From Sperchopsis tessellata (lineage: Eukaryota > Arthropoda > Insecta > Coleoptera > Hydrophilidae): 36,010 nucleotides of DNA. Location: contig JAWQRN010000149.1 in the NCBI GenBank assembly GCA_033557685.1, positions 1-36,010 on the forward strand, given 5' to 3'. The notes under the pieces are model-generated. The model did not search any database. It saw nothing but the letters and a program-made list of their open reading frames with translations, and had not been told where the DNA came from. Numbering within the stretch: position 1 is the stretch's first letter; every line of letters starts with the position of its first letter. Shown here in pieces: positions 1 through 9,863 of this stretch. The translations under genes and the position numbers were made by a program.

Positions 1-821
1 ACTAATCCCTAAAAACATACACATATGATAAATACGTACCTTTACAAATGTATTATTATCCTGTAGAATCCATTAAAGAAGCATGAAACATAAAGAAAAT
101 GTTAAAAGTTGTGGCTGATATGAAAGCACGAAAATCTACTAGGCGAGAATAAAGTTTAGTAGATATGAGAGTTGTTTTCATCTGAAAAACAGGATTCTTT
201 GATTTTTGAGAGCGTCATTTTACTTGTAAAGTACTTCTGGAAATGATGATATTATTTCAATGGCATCATGACGTATTCTAGAGAGAGGAACTATCTAAAC
301 TTCTTACATGGTAAAGTGGAATATTATTTCTTAACGCTGGCGATATATACAGTAGTCGGAGGAAGAGAATAAGAAAACTTTTGATATAAAATGTCATTCT
401 GCTCGAAATTAAAACGAGAACAAAGTACTGTGGCTGCCTGGGGAGACACTCGAAGTTCAGCAATATCTCAGCTCCTCTGATTAATAATAAATATTAAATA
501 GTTTTTGTTATGATTGGAACGAAACATTTGATTGTTATCGGAGTCTGTAATGGTAGCAATAAAGTTTCCTCATTGTAACTCCTCCTTATTCCTTCTAAAT
601 TATATAAGATAAAGCTAATTTAAACTTACAACACCGACATTTAGAGTACACTTTAGAGCACTTGCTCTAGTTTGTTCTATCCTGAAGCTAGGAGTTGACA
701 TTTGAAGTACACCTTTCTAAGTATTTCCTATGATATATAATCGATTGGATTGAGCTGTTTAATAAAGGAGGTAATTATTTTTAAAATAATATCTATTATC
801 AGTGATTTTATATTTCATTAA
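1..821. other. AT-rich stretch, nothing recognised
   Basis: There are only short chance frames, such as one of about 60 residues on minus at 278-463, with no family motif. If the host gene continues towards base 1, this is intron. Confidence 0.5.
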
Positions 822-1164
822 ACTGGTCTGCGTTATATTTAAGGTCAAGATTTTTATAGCTATTCTTTTATATTTAGTTCATGCTGAATTCAAAAATATA
901 ACCCATTTTGCTCAATCGGGTCAGGTTTTTAAACTATCTCGAAGTAAGTATTACGAAAATAAATCCGATAACGGTTAAAAAACTATGATGTGTATTGTCA
1001 AAAACCAAACACATTCACATCAGATGTACATAAAATATATGGTATAGTACATAAATACAGTTAATATGGAAAAAAGGCCCTTTTAGGAACATTGATAACA
1101 AGATCACTTGTGTTCCAGTGGGTCATTCTGTTTAGATAACTGAAAGTTTTAGAAACATGGAACG
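822..1164 (+). repeat. Inverted repeat 1, left arm
   Basis: This arm matches the reverse complement of 1369-1722 along nearly its whole length. Shared blocks include aactggtctg, gatttttatagc, aacccattttgctc, gtcaggt, ttaatatgga and the inner end acatggaac. There are many substitutions, and the left arm lacks a short block of about nine bases. I estimate identity in the range of 75-80% by eye. The arms are separated by about 204 bases. The outer ends coincide at 822 and 1722. Confidence 0.8.
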
Positions 1165-1368
1165 TATATTTATTATTAGCCGCCTTGTAGACCCAGCATT
1201 AACGACACAACCTGTAATTACGTATAGTGTTACTAGCTAATTGTGATTTTATAATTACAAAATGAATAGAATGAGCAAGTACAATTTAAACAATGTCGAA
1301 CCAACATACTTTTAGGCCTGCACATTTTCCAATTATAATGTTTATAGATCATAGCAGTTAGCAAACAT

Positions 1369-1722
1369 GTTCCATGTTACTATAACATTCAATTATCTGA
1401 AACAAATGACACACTGGAACAGAAGCGACCTTGTTACCAAATTTCCTGAAAGTGCCGTTTCTTCCATATTAACTGTATGTTGTTACAATATAATATATTT
1501 AATGTACATCTGATGTGCATGAAAGTCTGCTTTGTGCCAATACATATCATAGTTTCATAACCGTATTCTGATTTATTTCCATAATACCTACTTTCTAAAA
1601 ATCGAGGTAGTAAAAAGACCTGACCTGATGGAGCAAAATGGGTTACATGTTGGAATTCAATATGCACCAAATATAAAAAACGGCTATAAAAATCTGAATC
1701 TCAAAAATTGTGCAGACCAGTG
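1369..1722 (-). repeat. Inverted repeat 1, right arm, carrying a 78-codon open frame
   Basis: This is the partner of 822-1164. Read on minus, it contains a 78-codon open frame (1434-1670) beginning MVHIEFQHVTHFAPSG. The matching left arm has stops in that frame (for example after AACGGT), so any coding role is lost there. I do not recognise the protein. The pair could be a foldback-type element or two opposed insertions of one repeat family. No target-site duplication was evident. Confidence 0.75.
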
Positions 1723-2100
1723 TTATCAATACCTCTAAAAAATCGAGTTTAGGTATAAAGAATACATTCACCAATAAATTCGTGGTAGAATTGAACGTGC
1801 AAAAATAATCTGGTTGCTGTAAATATTTTAAACATTTAGGCTTATATTATTCATCACAAATTTAATATTTTATCTCCAAAGTTCAGGAGTCTGAATACCA
1901 ACCTGAATAATCTAGTATTTTTCTTTGGAAGTGGTATATTTTGTTGAATAAAAGTGTGTTGTCTTTCCACAATCTGTTTTTACTTTAAGCAACCACGTTC
2001 AACCTTAAAATGGTGATAATCATGTTAAAAGCACGTAAGATTACATTTTTATTGAAACAAACAGAATAAAATATAATTCAGTACGTAGACTTCCACGGCC
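1723..2100. other. Gene-less stretch between inverted repeat 1 and the Gypsy remnant
   Basis: The sequence is AT-rich and no motif was seen. The 3' limit of the Gypsy element (its missing 3' LTR) must lie here or just above, but no copy of the LTR end sequence was found. Confidence 0.4.
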
Positions 2101-2113
2101 ACAGTAAATATCT

Positions 2114-2308
2114 TCAAATTTTCTGGGAGATAACCGTGTGTTGGCTTTTGTTTGCGATCAGTTTTAGATGTTTTTCTTCCACCAGCTGTCTTCGCAGTTG
2201 GCCGAACTTGTTATTGAATACATCAGCTATTCCTCGTGGCATTTTCAAGTCTTCGGCGATACAGTGGGCCAAAGGATAGTTTTTTTTCCTTGCTTCTCGA
2301 TTACCACT
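2114..2308 (-). pseudogene. Macro-domain fragment (OARD1/Poa1p type) at the 3' end of the Gypsy element
   Basis: A 64-codon minus frame, bounded by TGA at 2309-2311 and TGA at 2114-2116, contains NYPLAHCIAEDLKMPRGIAD followed by FNNKFGQLRR. The pattern LAHC(I/V)(A/S)xDlkMxxGIAxxFxxKFG is the ADP-ribose-binding signature of the OARD1/C6orf130 and Poa1p class of macro domains, which remove ADP-ribose from proteins or hydrolyse O-acetyl-ADP-ribose. Only the first part of the domain is present. The later MPRIGCGLD-type loop was not found. It follows the integrase tail by about 100-150 bases in another frame. It could be an element-borne accessory domain or a captured host fragment, and I favour element-borne. 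Confidence 0.7.
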
Positions 2309-2399
2309 TCATGGTGGATTTTACGACCGTTATTATGGCAGACCATGCTTTCTTTAAACTCCAATTTTGATAAGGTTTCTGTGAACCCTTGGGTTTCTT

Positions 2400-3610
2400 G
2401 AGCCTCTTCCTTCAGGGCAGCTACTGAGGGTTCTCCTGGCTCCTGGTTCGTTCCAGCATAAGGGGCTAAAAAGTTGACGTGGACTTCTCTCGGCTTTCCT
2501 CGTGGTAGTTTCTATATTCCGTAAACGATGTCGTTTATCCTTTTTATCACTCAGTGTGGATCTTCCCAAGAAGTTTGAAGTTTCGGCCACTATCCTTTGG
2601 TTCTCTGTGGGTTATGTAGCCGTACCAAATCATCTTCCTGGAATCCGCTGGCTTCCGCTCGTACGTCATATTTGGTTTTAATATTATCGCTGGCAACCTT
2701 AATGTTGGTTTTCATTGACTCGTGTATATCTTCCATCTTCTTTCGAAGATCTTCCACGTAACCTTCACTAACTTCTTCTTCTTCTGCAGGAGGAAATCCG
2801 AACATCAGGTCACATGTTAACCTCATTTTTCGCCCAAAGACTCGTGCAGGTGATTTTTGGGTGGTTTCTTGCAGAGATAATCGGTGTTCCAACAATAACA
2901 GGTGAATATATTTATCCCAGTCGCGCTGATAATCAGAAACAGCCTTGGGTAGATACTTCCCCAGGATTCTATTCATCATTTCTACCATTCCATCGGACTG
3001 AGGGTGTAGTGGATTCGTCCTGGTTTTCGTTCGTTATTTCTGGAAGAGGGCGGATTCGAAGTTTCTGCCCTGGTAGGAGTGCAATTCCAAATGGACACAA
3101 AAGTTGACAAAATAATTGCTTCACCCAGTAATTATGGCCGCCTCCTGTTTGCTGATTGCTAAAATAGTCCACGGCAACCAGAATGTATTTGTTACCAGCT
3201 TCTGTTTCTGTAAATGGCCCGGCTATATCGCTGGAGATTCTTTCGAATGGGCTTCCTACATTATATTTGTTCAGTGAAGCTTTCTTCCTTCCATTGAGGC
3301 CATTACTGGCAGCACATTTGTCGCATTTCCTGCACCAAGTTTTGACATCTGCATGGTAGTTCACACAGGAGAATCTCCCTCACTATATCCAGAGTCTTCT
3401 TGACTCCCAAATGACGCACCATCTTTGAGTTCTCTCAGGACCTCTGAAATTCTTACTCTTGGAAGTACCAACTACATAGTCATAACTCTTCCATCGGAAC
3501 TTTCCAAGGCGCGCTTCTGCAGCCCATTTTCCAACTACAATCAAGTCCACTGAGACCAATAGGTCTTCACGTCTGAGTTGTAGTCTAGTATTTCTCCCCA
3601 TTGGGGGACT
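2400..3610 (-). pseudogene. Gypsy integrase remnant with a lost catalytic aspartate
   Basis: The order on minus is as follows. A pre-integrase stretch with TRLQLRRED comes first (3601-3383). The zinc-binding HHCC part follows, with WCRKCDKCAASNGLNGRK (about 3340). The catalytic core shows SSDIAGPFTE (first Asp, about 3230) and ELHSYQGRNFESALF (about 3085-3045), where HSDQG would be expected, so the second catalytic Asp is Tyr. GMVEMMNRILGKYLPK follows (about 2990), with the catalytic Glu kept. The C-terminal part includes PRGKPREVHVN and FLAPYAGT near 2510-2450, in a different frame with a stop before it. The enzyme normally inserts the cDNA into the genome. This copy is frame-broken and catalytically dead. 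Confidence 0.88.
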
Positions 3611-3648
3611 TCGTTCTTCTTCCTTCCATAGATATATTGGTCTGATAC

Positions 3649-3867
3649 CTAGGTAATTTTTTGGTCAATTTGCACCTTGTCGGTATTCCAATTATCCGAA
3701 TGTAAGGTAATTCGGGCGATGGTCAGATTTCCTGGTTTGGTTTCTTGATGGCTCTTTGCTCGTACAAGCCCTTCCTTTCCACAACCATACCACCTGATAT
3801 TTCTTCTTTCTGGTCGGGCAACTATTGCATTTACATTTTCCTCACTCTCTTCTTCATCATACATCAT
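3649..3867 (-). pseudogene. Gypsy gag zinc-knuckle fragment, damaged
   Basis: This 72-codon frame holds RRNIRWYGCGKEGLVRAKSH, a recognisable CCHC zinc knuckle (normally C-x2-C-x4-H-x4-C) in which the first Cys is W, the His is L and the last Cys is S. Only the middle Cys remains, so zinc and RNA binding would be lost. The frame then runs out of gag sequence within about 40 residues and meets the sequence in front of the integrase. This places the deletion breakpoint just after the knuckle. Confidence 0.7.
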
Positions 3868-4029
3868 CTTACATCACGAAGTTTAGAAGCAGTGCAGATC
3901 ACTTTATAAGCTGCTTCGAATTTCAGGGCTGTTCAACTGCTAACCAAAAACGTCTTATAACTGTTCCAGTACCGATGTGGATTGCCAGGGTCATCTAGGC
4001 CATTAGTAAAGACCTGCACTGTTGTCATA

Positions 4030-4920
4030 ACTAGGGCACCTTCTGGAAGGTTCCCATACGTTTATCTTGCCAATCTTTCTATATCTGCGGCATATTCCTG
4101 GATACTTTTACTGTTCTTCTTTTTCATTGAACCGAGCTGCGCTTGGTGTACCGTTTTCAAATGGTTGTATCCAAACCAAGACTCCAAGGCTTTTGACAAT
4201 TCTTGAAAAGTATGTCTTAACTGCACTGAAATATTAGGCAAGATCTGAAGAGCCGTTCCTAGGGACATTGTTAGGTTGGTTATCTAGTCCACTTCGTCCA
4301 ATTTGTACATAGTGACCATCTCAAAATATGTCTTATATAACGACCAGGAAGTGCTACTGCCCATATTGGGTGCCTTTACTTTCTAGATACGGTATTCTGT
4401 AGGCGATGATAATCCATGCTTACAGATCTTGTGTAGACAGGCTTCCATTTGTTCAAATTTCTGTTGGGCTCTTGTTTCAACTTCACGCACTTATTTTGAT
4501 TGGTCTTCCATTTGAATTTTTTTTCCCATATTTGATCTTCAATTTTCTTCTTCACGACTGTTTTTCGACTTTTTCTTCAAGCTGTTTTGCTTGATTTCTA
4601 TATTATTTGATTGGTCATATAATTGTGATTTCATGTCGCTTACTTGACCCTCAATCATTCTTACTTGGTATTCCATCTTTTCTTCGAGTCAAGTTTTCAT
4701 GTCACAAAGTTGATCACCAACATTTCTTATTTGGCCTTCAATTTACATTGATTGATGTTCTATTCGTTTTGACAGTTTTTCGACATTTTCACCAAGCTGT
4801 TTTACTGTTTTTTAAGTTGCAGCTAAATCAATTTTGCCAGTTCCTTATACATGACTTATTTGCCCATTTTCTCGGCATTTTAGTCACTTAACTTTTCTTC
4901 TGCAACTCTTAAATTCCCTT
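4030..4920 (-). pseudogene. Gypsy gag remnant, N-terminal coiled coil and capsid region
   Basis: On minus, about 4920-4480 gives broken frames full of repeated short motifs such as MKSQLYDQ, QVRMIEGQVSDMK and LEEKME, which look like a degenerate heptad-repeat coiled coil common at the start of Gypsy gag. Below it, 4268-4062 is open and contains LRHTFQELSKALESWFG and NSKSIQEYAADIERLAR, the pattern of the capsid-like region of arthropod Gypsy gags that assembles particles. Frames change several times between these parts. The host-gene alternative is unlikely because the LTR and integrase flank it. Confidence 0.75.
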
Positions 4921-4994
4921 AGTTTTAATATTTAGTTATTATTTTTTTTTATTTTTACGTTTAATATAAGACAAACCGCGCACCTAACAACAAA

Positions 4995-5406
4995 TGTTAC
5001 GAAATCACTGGGTTCAAGATAAACTATTTGTCAAATAATACTTTGTTTTTATTTAATATCAGTTATTTAATTTATTTACAGATTTAACACTAACATTAAG
5101 TTAACATTTATTTTCAAACACTATCTATTTACAATTAATATTGTATTTATATCACCCGAGCGCGTTGCACTTCTTACATACTGACTTGAACGGAAATTAC
5201 TTGCGCACTGTCTCCTCCATCGGACCTCCGGGTCCCGTTAATAGCGGGCTTCCTGGCTCCCCTCGGTAGCCGTTACGATTCTCTGCTCGAAACTCAAGGA
5301 AATCTGCCCATCTGCACACAGAAATACTGGGAAATCCGGCCAGCTGCATACGCATGTGTTCATACTAAATTTTTCGATTTTCGGTAAATATACATTAATC
5401 GTAACA
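4995..5406 (-). repeat. 5' LTR of the Gypsy element (412 bp)
   Basis: Read on minus, it begins TGTTACGATTAATG and ends GTGATTTCGTAACA, giving the TG...CA ends and a perfect 7-base terminal inverted repeat TGTTACG/CGTAACA. It contains a GC-rich segment near 5210-5290, a TATA-like gatataaatac near 5150 and several AATAAA signals towards the 3' part, as expected of the U3-R-U5 layout. The primer-binding site should start just below 4995, but the bases there did not match a tRNA 3' end that I could name. Confidence 0.85.
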
Positions 5407-5774
5407 ATTAACTACTTTAAACATAGTTGTCTGTCTGCAGACTGTACTCAATTTTTATTGAAAGTGTATATCAAAAAACATATAAAGTGAACATTTATAT
5501 TGGAGAAGCCAAACTTGTCATTATTTTAACAAGCCTATTAAAATTATGATCTGCTCCAACTAAATTTGATAATATAATACGATTCCATGTAGGTTGATTC
5601 TATCACAAACTATAACAATCATGATACCTAACACCCAATCCAAGGGTGTGCATAAGAAAGATCATATGATTATATTAGTACCTAATATAATAAATTAAGA
5701 CTAGTATATTCTATTCATACAGGAAAATATATATCTTATAACTAATACGTATATTTTAATTATAACTTTCTTAC
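5407..5774. other. Intron sequence between the Gypsy LTR and the receptor exon
   Basis: The sequence is AT-rich, and apart from the exon's donor consensus at 5766-5774 nothing is recognised. Confidence 0.5.
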
Positions 5775-5933
5775 CCTGATTATTTGGCTGATGTCAGATT
5801 TTCGGTTTCGTTCATTGACGTTCCAGTCGCGGACAATCCTCCTAACATCAGGTCCTTCAGGATCGACAAGGCGGAAAGCAGTGATGTTAGTTCCTCCGTA
5901 CTTAAACTCCTCCAAATCGACGCCGTGCAAATC
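5775..5933 (-). CDS. Kainate-type ionotropic glutamate receptor, internal exon (amino-terminal domain)
   Basis: This 159-base exon on the minus strand encodes 53 residues with no stop, starting DLHGVDLEEFKYGG and running through NITAFRLVDPEGPDV. The GGTNITAFRLVDP block is characteristic of the amino-terminal, periplasmic-binding-like domain of kainate receptors, which are glutamate-gated cation channels in neuronal or muscle membranes. The acceptor reads ttcttatag before GAT, and the donor reads AGG then gtaagaaag. Both ends are phase 0. It joins directly to the exon at 16411-16552, reproducing the family order of a leucine-ending ITSL followed by DLH. Base composition is clearly richer in G+C than the flanks. 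The exact subtype (KaiR1D-like versus other GRIK-like subunits) cannot be settled from this piece. The following exon was not found in the 5.8 kb below it. Confidence 0.9.
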
Positions 5934-6369
5934 CTATAAGAAATAGAGAGAATTACAAGAATTCAAAGAAGCACCTCACGTGGCTGTACATCCAAGTGAC
6001 ATAGGTAGTAAAAGTAAAAGTGGCTAACAGCAGCTAAGCCCGCACGAATATTGTGATTTTTTTTAAATTTATTCTCAACACGCACTTGATTACAAAATTA
6101 TTTATTACACATGATATGCAGGCTATTTGTTGAGTTTTAGTTAGTTTTTGATTAGCGGTGCAACTAACAGTATTTATAATAAAAGTAATGCAAGTAAACA
6201 CTTTGAGTTTATATAATTTACTACCCATATGTACAATTAGGTACCTACATATAAACTGCATGTTCATAGAACAATTATGAGGAAGTTAAAAAATCGAATA
6301 CCTGATATTTTAGTCAAGTTACATACTTATAAAAATATGTTGGAATCAAATTATGTTTTGAAAACGCTC

Positions 6370-7995
6370 ACAGTTTAATATGCTTGTTTTCTCTCATTAA
6401 AGTTTTCGGGTCAATCATTTCAGATTCAATTGATGAAATATCGGTTTCTTTCACAAATAATTCAGGTCGAAATCTGTCGTTGAGTTTAAATTCAACAATT
6501 GCAAAGTCTCCACTTTCTTCATCTATATTACATACACGGTAGACATATTTATAATTCTTACTTTTCCTGGATCATCCAAGAAATTTGACAAACCAGTATA
6601 TTCCTGGTTTAAGTAAGTGTTATTCTGGCAAACTATTTTCAACATACGGATAGGTATCTTCTACGACTTCTTCGGCCGTTTTATTTCCGTTTAACTCTTC
6701 ATATGAGTCTTCATTATAAGGAGCTTCGTTGTTTTCTTCTTCGCTAGCACTGTCATTCTCATAATTTTTTTTAGTTTCTCTTTGGGAGCCGTTTTTCTGC
6801 GATATTTGCTTTCTCGTGTGTTGTTCTCTTTTTTATTCCTTCTGCTATTTTGGGTCATTCTACAACTTCAACAGTCATTAAAATCTTTCCGTACTGGATT
6901 TTTTCAATCTTGATGTACTTTTTTGAGCTATGCAGAGATTTTTTTCGAGTCAAAGTGTAGAGTTTTAATAACTGCTGATTAGAAAATAATAACTATATCT
7001 GAATCAACACACATACATTCAGAGTTTAATATAGCAAAGTGGTCCGCTACCACTCCTTTGGAATTGTTACTACTGTATTATTAGTGTTCGGCTTAATAAT
7101 ATCCATTCTATCGAATTTCAGCAATTTTTCGATTTTGTTTAAATATTTTAAGATCAGTAGGTCCAATTTTATCTTTTGGAACCTTCGCAGGGTTGACTGG
7201 AAATATTCCGTTAGTTACAAATCCGCTTTTAATATTAGTTTCAAAAATAGCGTATTTTCCCTAAGAGTTCATTAAATATATCATTATTCAGTGGTCCTGC
7301 TCCGAGCCCCATGTGTTTGTTTCTATGGGCAATAAGCTTTTTCTCCCAGGTAGATTTTACCGGACCGAAAACACACTTATCCAGAGGTTGAAGCCTATCT
7401 GTTAAATTATTTGAAAATTCGGCTAATTCGATTTTAATTTAAAGTGCACACTTAATTATTCTGAAGCTCTCGTGATTACAACAGTATACTTTTGGATCTG
7501 GTACAGTGTTTTTTCCCGTAAATCTCTCACCCACTTTATGAATACAAATTTGAACCAGTTCAAATACTAGGGTTCTTCCATACATCCATCTGTAAACATA
7601 TCATAAACCGGTGATTGTTGATAGTGTCTTTCCCGATTCTACAATAGCGTTTACACTTGACGGATCATTTCAAAAACTACTTTCATCAATATTGAAGACA
7701 GCATTATCAATTTGTTCTGCTATAAAGATCTATTTAAAACTTGTATGTTTGACATCTAATTTTTGCAGATCCCTGCTTACTTTCTGGAGATGCTCAAACT
7801 TTTTGAAAGATAAAGTATTATTTTAAAAGTATTGTAAATTTCAATCTTGAACAAAGGTTGCAGTTAGGTCTCGTAACTCTTCTTTGTTAGATGGGTATCC
7901 CTTTTTTCACATGTCTTGAAACGTTACTATATTTGCACTTCTAGTTCAGCACTTACTTCTTTTGTTCCTGATACTTTTCTGCCCTGCAGACCATT
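6370..7995 (-). pseudogene. pogo/Tigger-like (DDE_1 family) transposase fossil, minus strand
   Basis: Read from 7995 down on minus, the fragments appear in family order but in different frames. A CENP-B-type helix-turn-helix part has KKGYPSNKEELRDLTATF (about 7910-7850). VFNIDESSFEM (about 7690) is the first DDE aspartate block. SPVYDMFTDGCMEEP and WFKFVFIKWV come near 7610-7530. LQPLDKCVFGPVKSTWEKKL (about 7395-7330) is the region around the third acidic residue. GFVTNGIFPVNPAKVPKDKI comes near 7225-7165. An acidic tail and the C-terminal GDFAIVEF block come near 6500. The N-terminal psq-type domain is absent, so the copy is cut at the junction with the plus-strand fossil near 8000. This enzyme would cut and paste DNA in the nucleus, but stops make the copy inactive. 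Confidence 0.8.
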
Positions 7996-7999
7996 GAAG

Positions 8000-9515
8000 A
8001 TATCTACTACGGGGACACTATTTTATCAATGCAATTATTACCCACAATCGATCCCTACGAGAAGTAGCAGCAATATATGGTGTATCAAAAACACCCTTAG
8101 CAGGCACATTTAAAAACACAAAGTATTTCGTTAAACTGATTCAAACATAACTTTAACAATGCGATGCAAATGATCTTCAGCACTGGGCAAGAAGAGGAAC
8201 TTATCTCATATTTATTTTCAGTATGCTAAATCAAACAAACTCAAGTATCCAGATAAATGGAACCAAAAATTGATCAGCAGGAAAATAATGGTACAGAACC
8301 TAGTCGTATAGAAACAGAATATCTCGGAAATACCGGAGTCAACTAGCGTAGGCCGAACAGCCTATTTTAACAAACCAAAATATTTTTTGGAATGTTCAGA
8401 GAAATTTATTCAAGGTACTTTCTACAACCTCAAAACATATGGCACCTTGATGGAACCGGTTGCTTTGAAGCTCACAGACCGTCACGTATGATTTGTAAAA
8501 TAAAAGCCAAACAAATTAGAGCACTTACTCCAGGGAAACGAGGAATTAAAGATACGATGATTGTCTGCGCTATTTTTGCAGAAACATTTGTTCCACTAGT
8601 CATCATATCGTTCTTTTGACTCACCAGCGGCAATCTACAGCCATTAGACTGGTCTAACTTTTGCCCCTTCAAAGTCTATTATATCAGCTCTAGCAAGGAT
8701 TGAATGATGCTCTGCTACCCCGGGAAGCCCATTTCTATTTACTATGTAGCAGCATTACTGGGAAAGCGTTTTCTTTGGCATGCACTCAGAGTAACATCAC
8801 TTCGGTGTAGAGAGTTGCTGCTAAAATACAAAACTGTTTGGAAACAACGAGTTGTTACATTCTAAGATGACAAACAGGCCATATTCTAAAACAGCATCTG
8901 AAATACAATTGACAAATTCACCAAAGGAGAGGCAAAATATCATATAACAATCAGAAGAGATACAAATTCGTTCATTTCCTAGAGCGCCACAGGAAATCTA
9001 GTGGTAGAAGAAAAAGACCTGTGAGGTGTATGATTACCACTGACACGTCGCAGAAGCAGACAATTAATGAGGAAATGTAGGAAAGACCATCTCCGAGCGA
9101 GGAGAAAAGCTGTTAAAATAGCTATGTAATATTCGCCTTCTTCTTCCGACTAATAAATACCCGAGCATGACAGTAGCTTAGGAGGAACTAGATTATATTC
9201 TAGTTCAGAAGATGAGGATTTTTTTCGTCTGAAGGAGGTCAGCTGACATGCTATGAAGGTACTACATAATTAAATTTGAGGTCACCGGCAGAACTATAGA
9301 ACATGTTTACGTCGCTAGATTAGTAGAAGAACCTACAGAAGAAGATGTGACTATTCAATTTGTAATAGATCAAAGGACCCATTTTCAATTCACCAACGTC
9401 GACGACATCATCAATGTTAGGTACAGTAGTATAGTGAAAGTGTTGCCTAATCAAAAAATACGTTACGGGTTTAATTTATTTAATAATATATTCCCACAGT
9501 ATCCTTTTTTAAAAT
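8000..9515 (+). pseudogene. pogo/Tigger-like (DDE_1 family) transposase fossil, plus strand
   Basis: The family order is preserved on plus. A psq-type helix-turn-helix has RSLREVAAIYGVSKTPLAG (about 8050-8110). FSTGQEEELISYIFSMLN follows (about 8175-8230). PESTSVGRTAYFNKP comes at about 8332-8378. After a frameshift near 8390, FREIYSRYFLQPQNIWHLDG and ALTPGKRGIKDTMIVCAIFA (8392-8619) form the first catalytic block. The usual DETG is DGTG, so the Asp is kept and the conserved Glu lost. The C-terminal region ends with an 84-codon open stretch (about 9247-9512) holding IIKFEVTGRTIEHVYVA and FTNVDDIINVRYSSIVKVLP, the C-terminal domain seen in insect Tigger-like proteins. Stops and frameshifts show it is dead. 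Confidence 0.82.
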
Positions 9516-9626
9516 AAACTGGATTCAATAAAAAAAATTTACATATATATCTAATAAAAACGTTTATTACTCAAGTTAGGATTCATTTTCACATCATAAA
9601 ATGTACGATATTGAAATATACAACAA

Positions 9627-9863
9627 TGTTCCAAGGTAAAAATACAGGTTATCCCTAGCTAAATTACAGGTTGTCCCAATGTAAAACCACAGGATGTACC
9701 TTGGAACAATATAAACCAACTGGTTAATCGGTGTGTAGCATAAGTGGTTGTTAGCTAAAAAGTTCCTACATTTTCTACCTCAGCAAGTGTACAATGTTCC
9801 CTAACTCTAACAAAGAAGTATGTACATAAAGGAAATTATTTAAAAATGTCCCAAGGTAAAACC
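9627..9863 (+). repeat. Iterated ~22-bp motif with a 12-bp perfect inverted repeat, next to the Tigger fossil
   Basis: The block 9627-9708 starts tgttccaaggta and ends with its exact reverse complement taccttggaaca. Between them the motif 'acagg(t/a)t(a/g)t(c)cc' recurs three times at a spacing of about 22-23 bases, each followed by an AAGGTAAAA/AATGTAAAA-like stretch. A further copy, gtcccaaggtaaaacc, lies at 9848-9863. The location just after the Tigger C-terminus suggests subterminal repeats of that element, of the kind transposases bind, but this is inference. Confidence 0.6.

Larger units (their letters stand above)
2100..5406 (-). mobile_element. Decayed, internally deleted Ty3/Gypsy LTR retrotransposon
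   Basis: In element order (high to low coordinates) the following are visible: a 5' LTR (4995-5406), a gag with coiled-coil-like N-terminal part, a capsid-like stretch and one zinc knuckle (about 4920-3650), then directly the integrase (about 3610-2400), and a macro-domain fragment (2308-2114). No protease, reverse transcriptase or RNase H motif lies between the zinc knuckle and the integrase, a gap of a few dozen bases where roughly 2 kb is normal. An internal deletion has therefore joined gag to integrase near 3620-3700. No second LTR was found at the 3' end. Many frames are broken, so the copy is dead. It sits in the same orientation as the host receptor gene. Confidence 0.88.

Noticed and set aside
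2168..2401. 77-codon open frame on plus
   Set aside because: It is the antisense shadow of the Gypsy integrase tail and macro-domain fragment on minus.
2814..3107. 97-codon open frame on plus
   Set aside because: It lies opposite the integrase core. The minus strand carries clear family motifs, so this frame is a shadow.
4406..4891. Two hydrophobic open frames on plus
   Set aside because: They are antisense to the degenerate coiled-coil part of gag. Phe/Leu richness comes from reading A-rich gag sequence backwards.
7039..7826. Plus-strand frames of about 70 codons
   Set aside because: They run opposite the minus-strand Tigger-like motifs (LQPLDK..., FNIDESS...) and show no family motif of their own.
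8472..8672. 66-codon frame on minus
   Set aside because: Antisense of the plus-strand Tigger transposase block.
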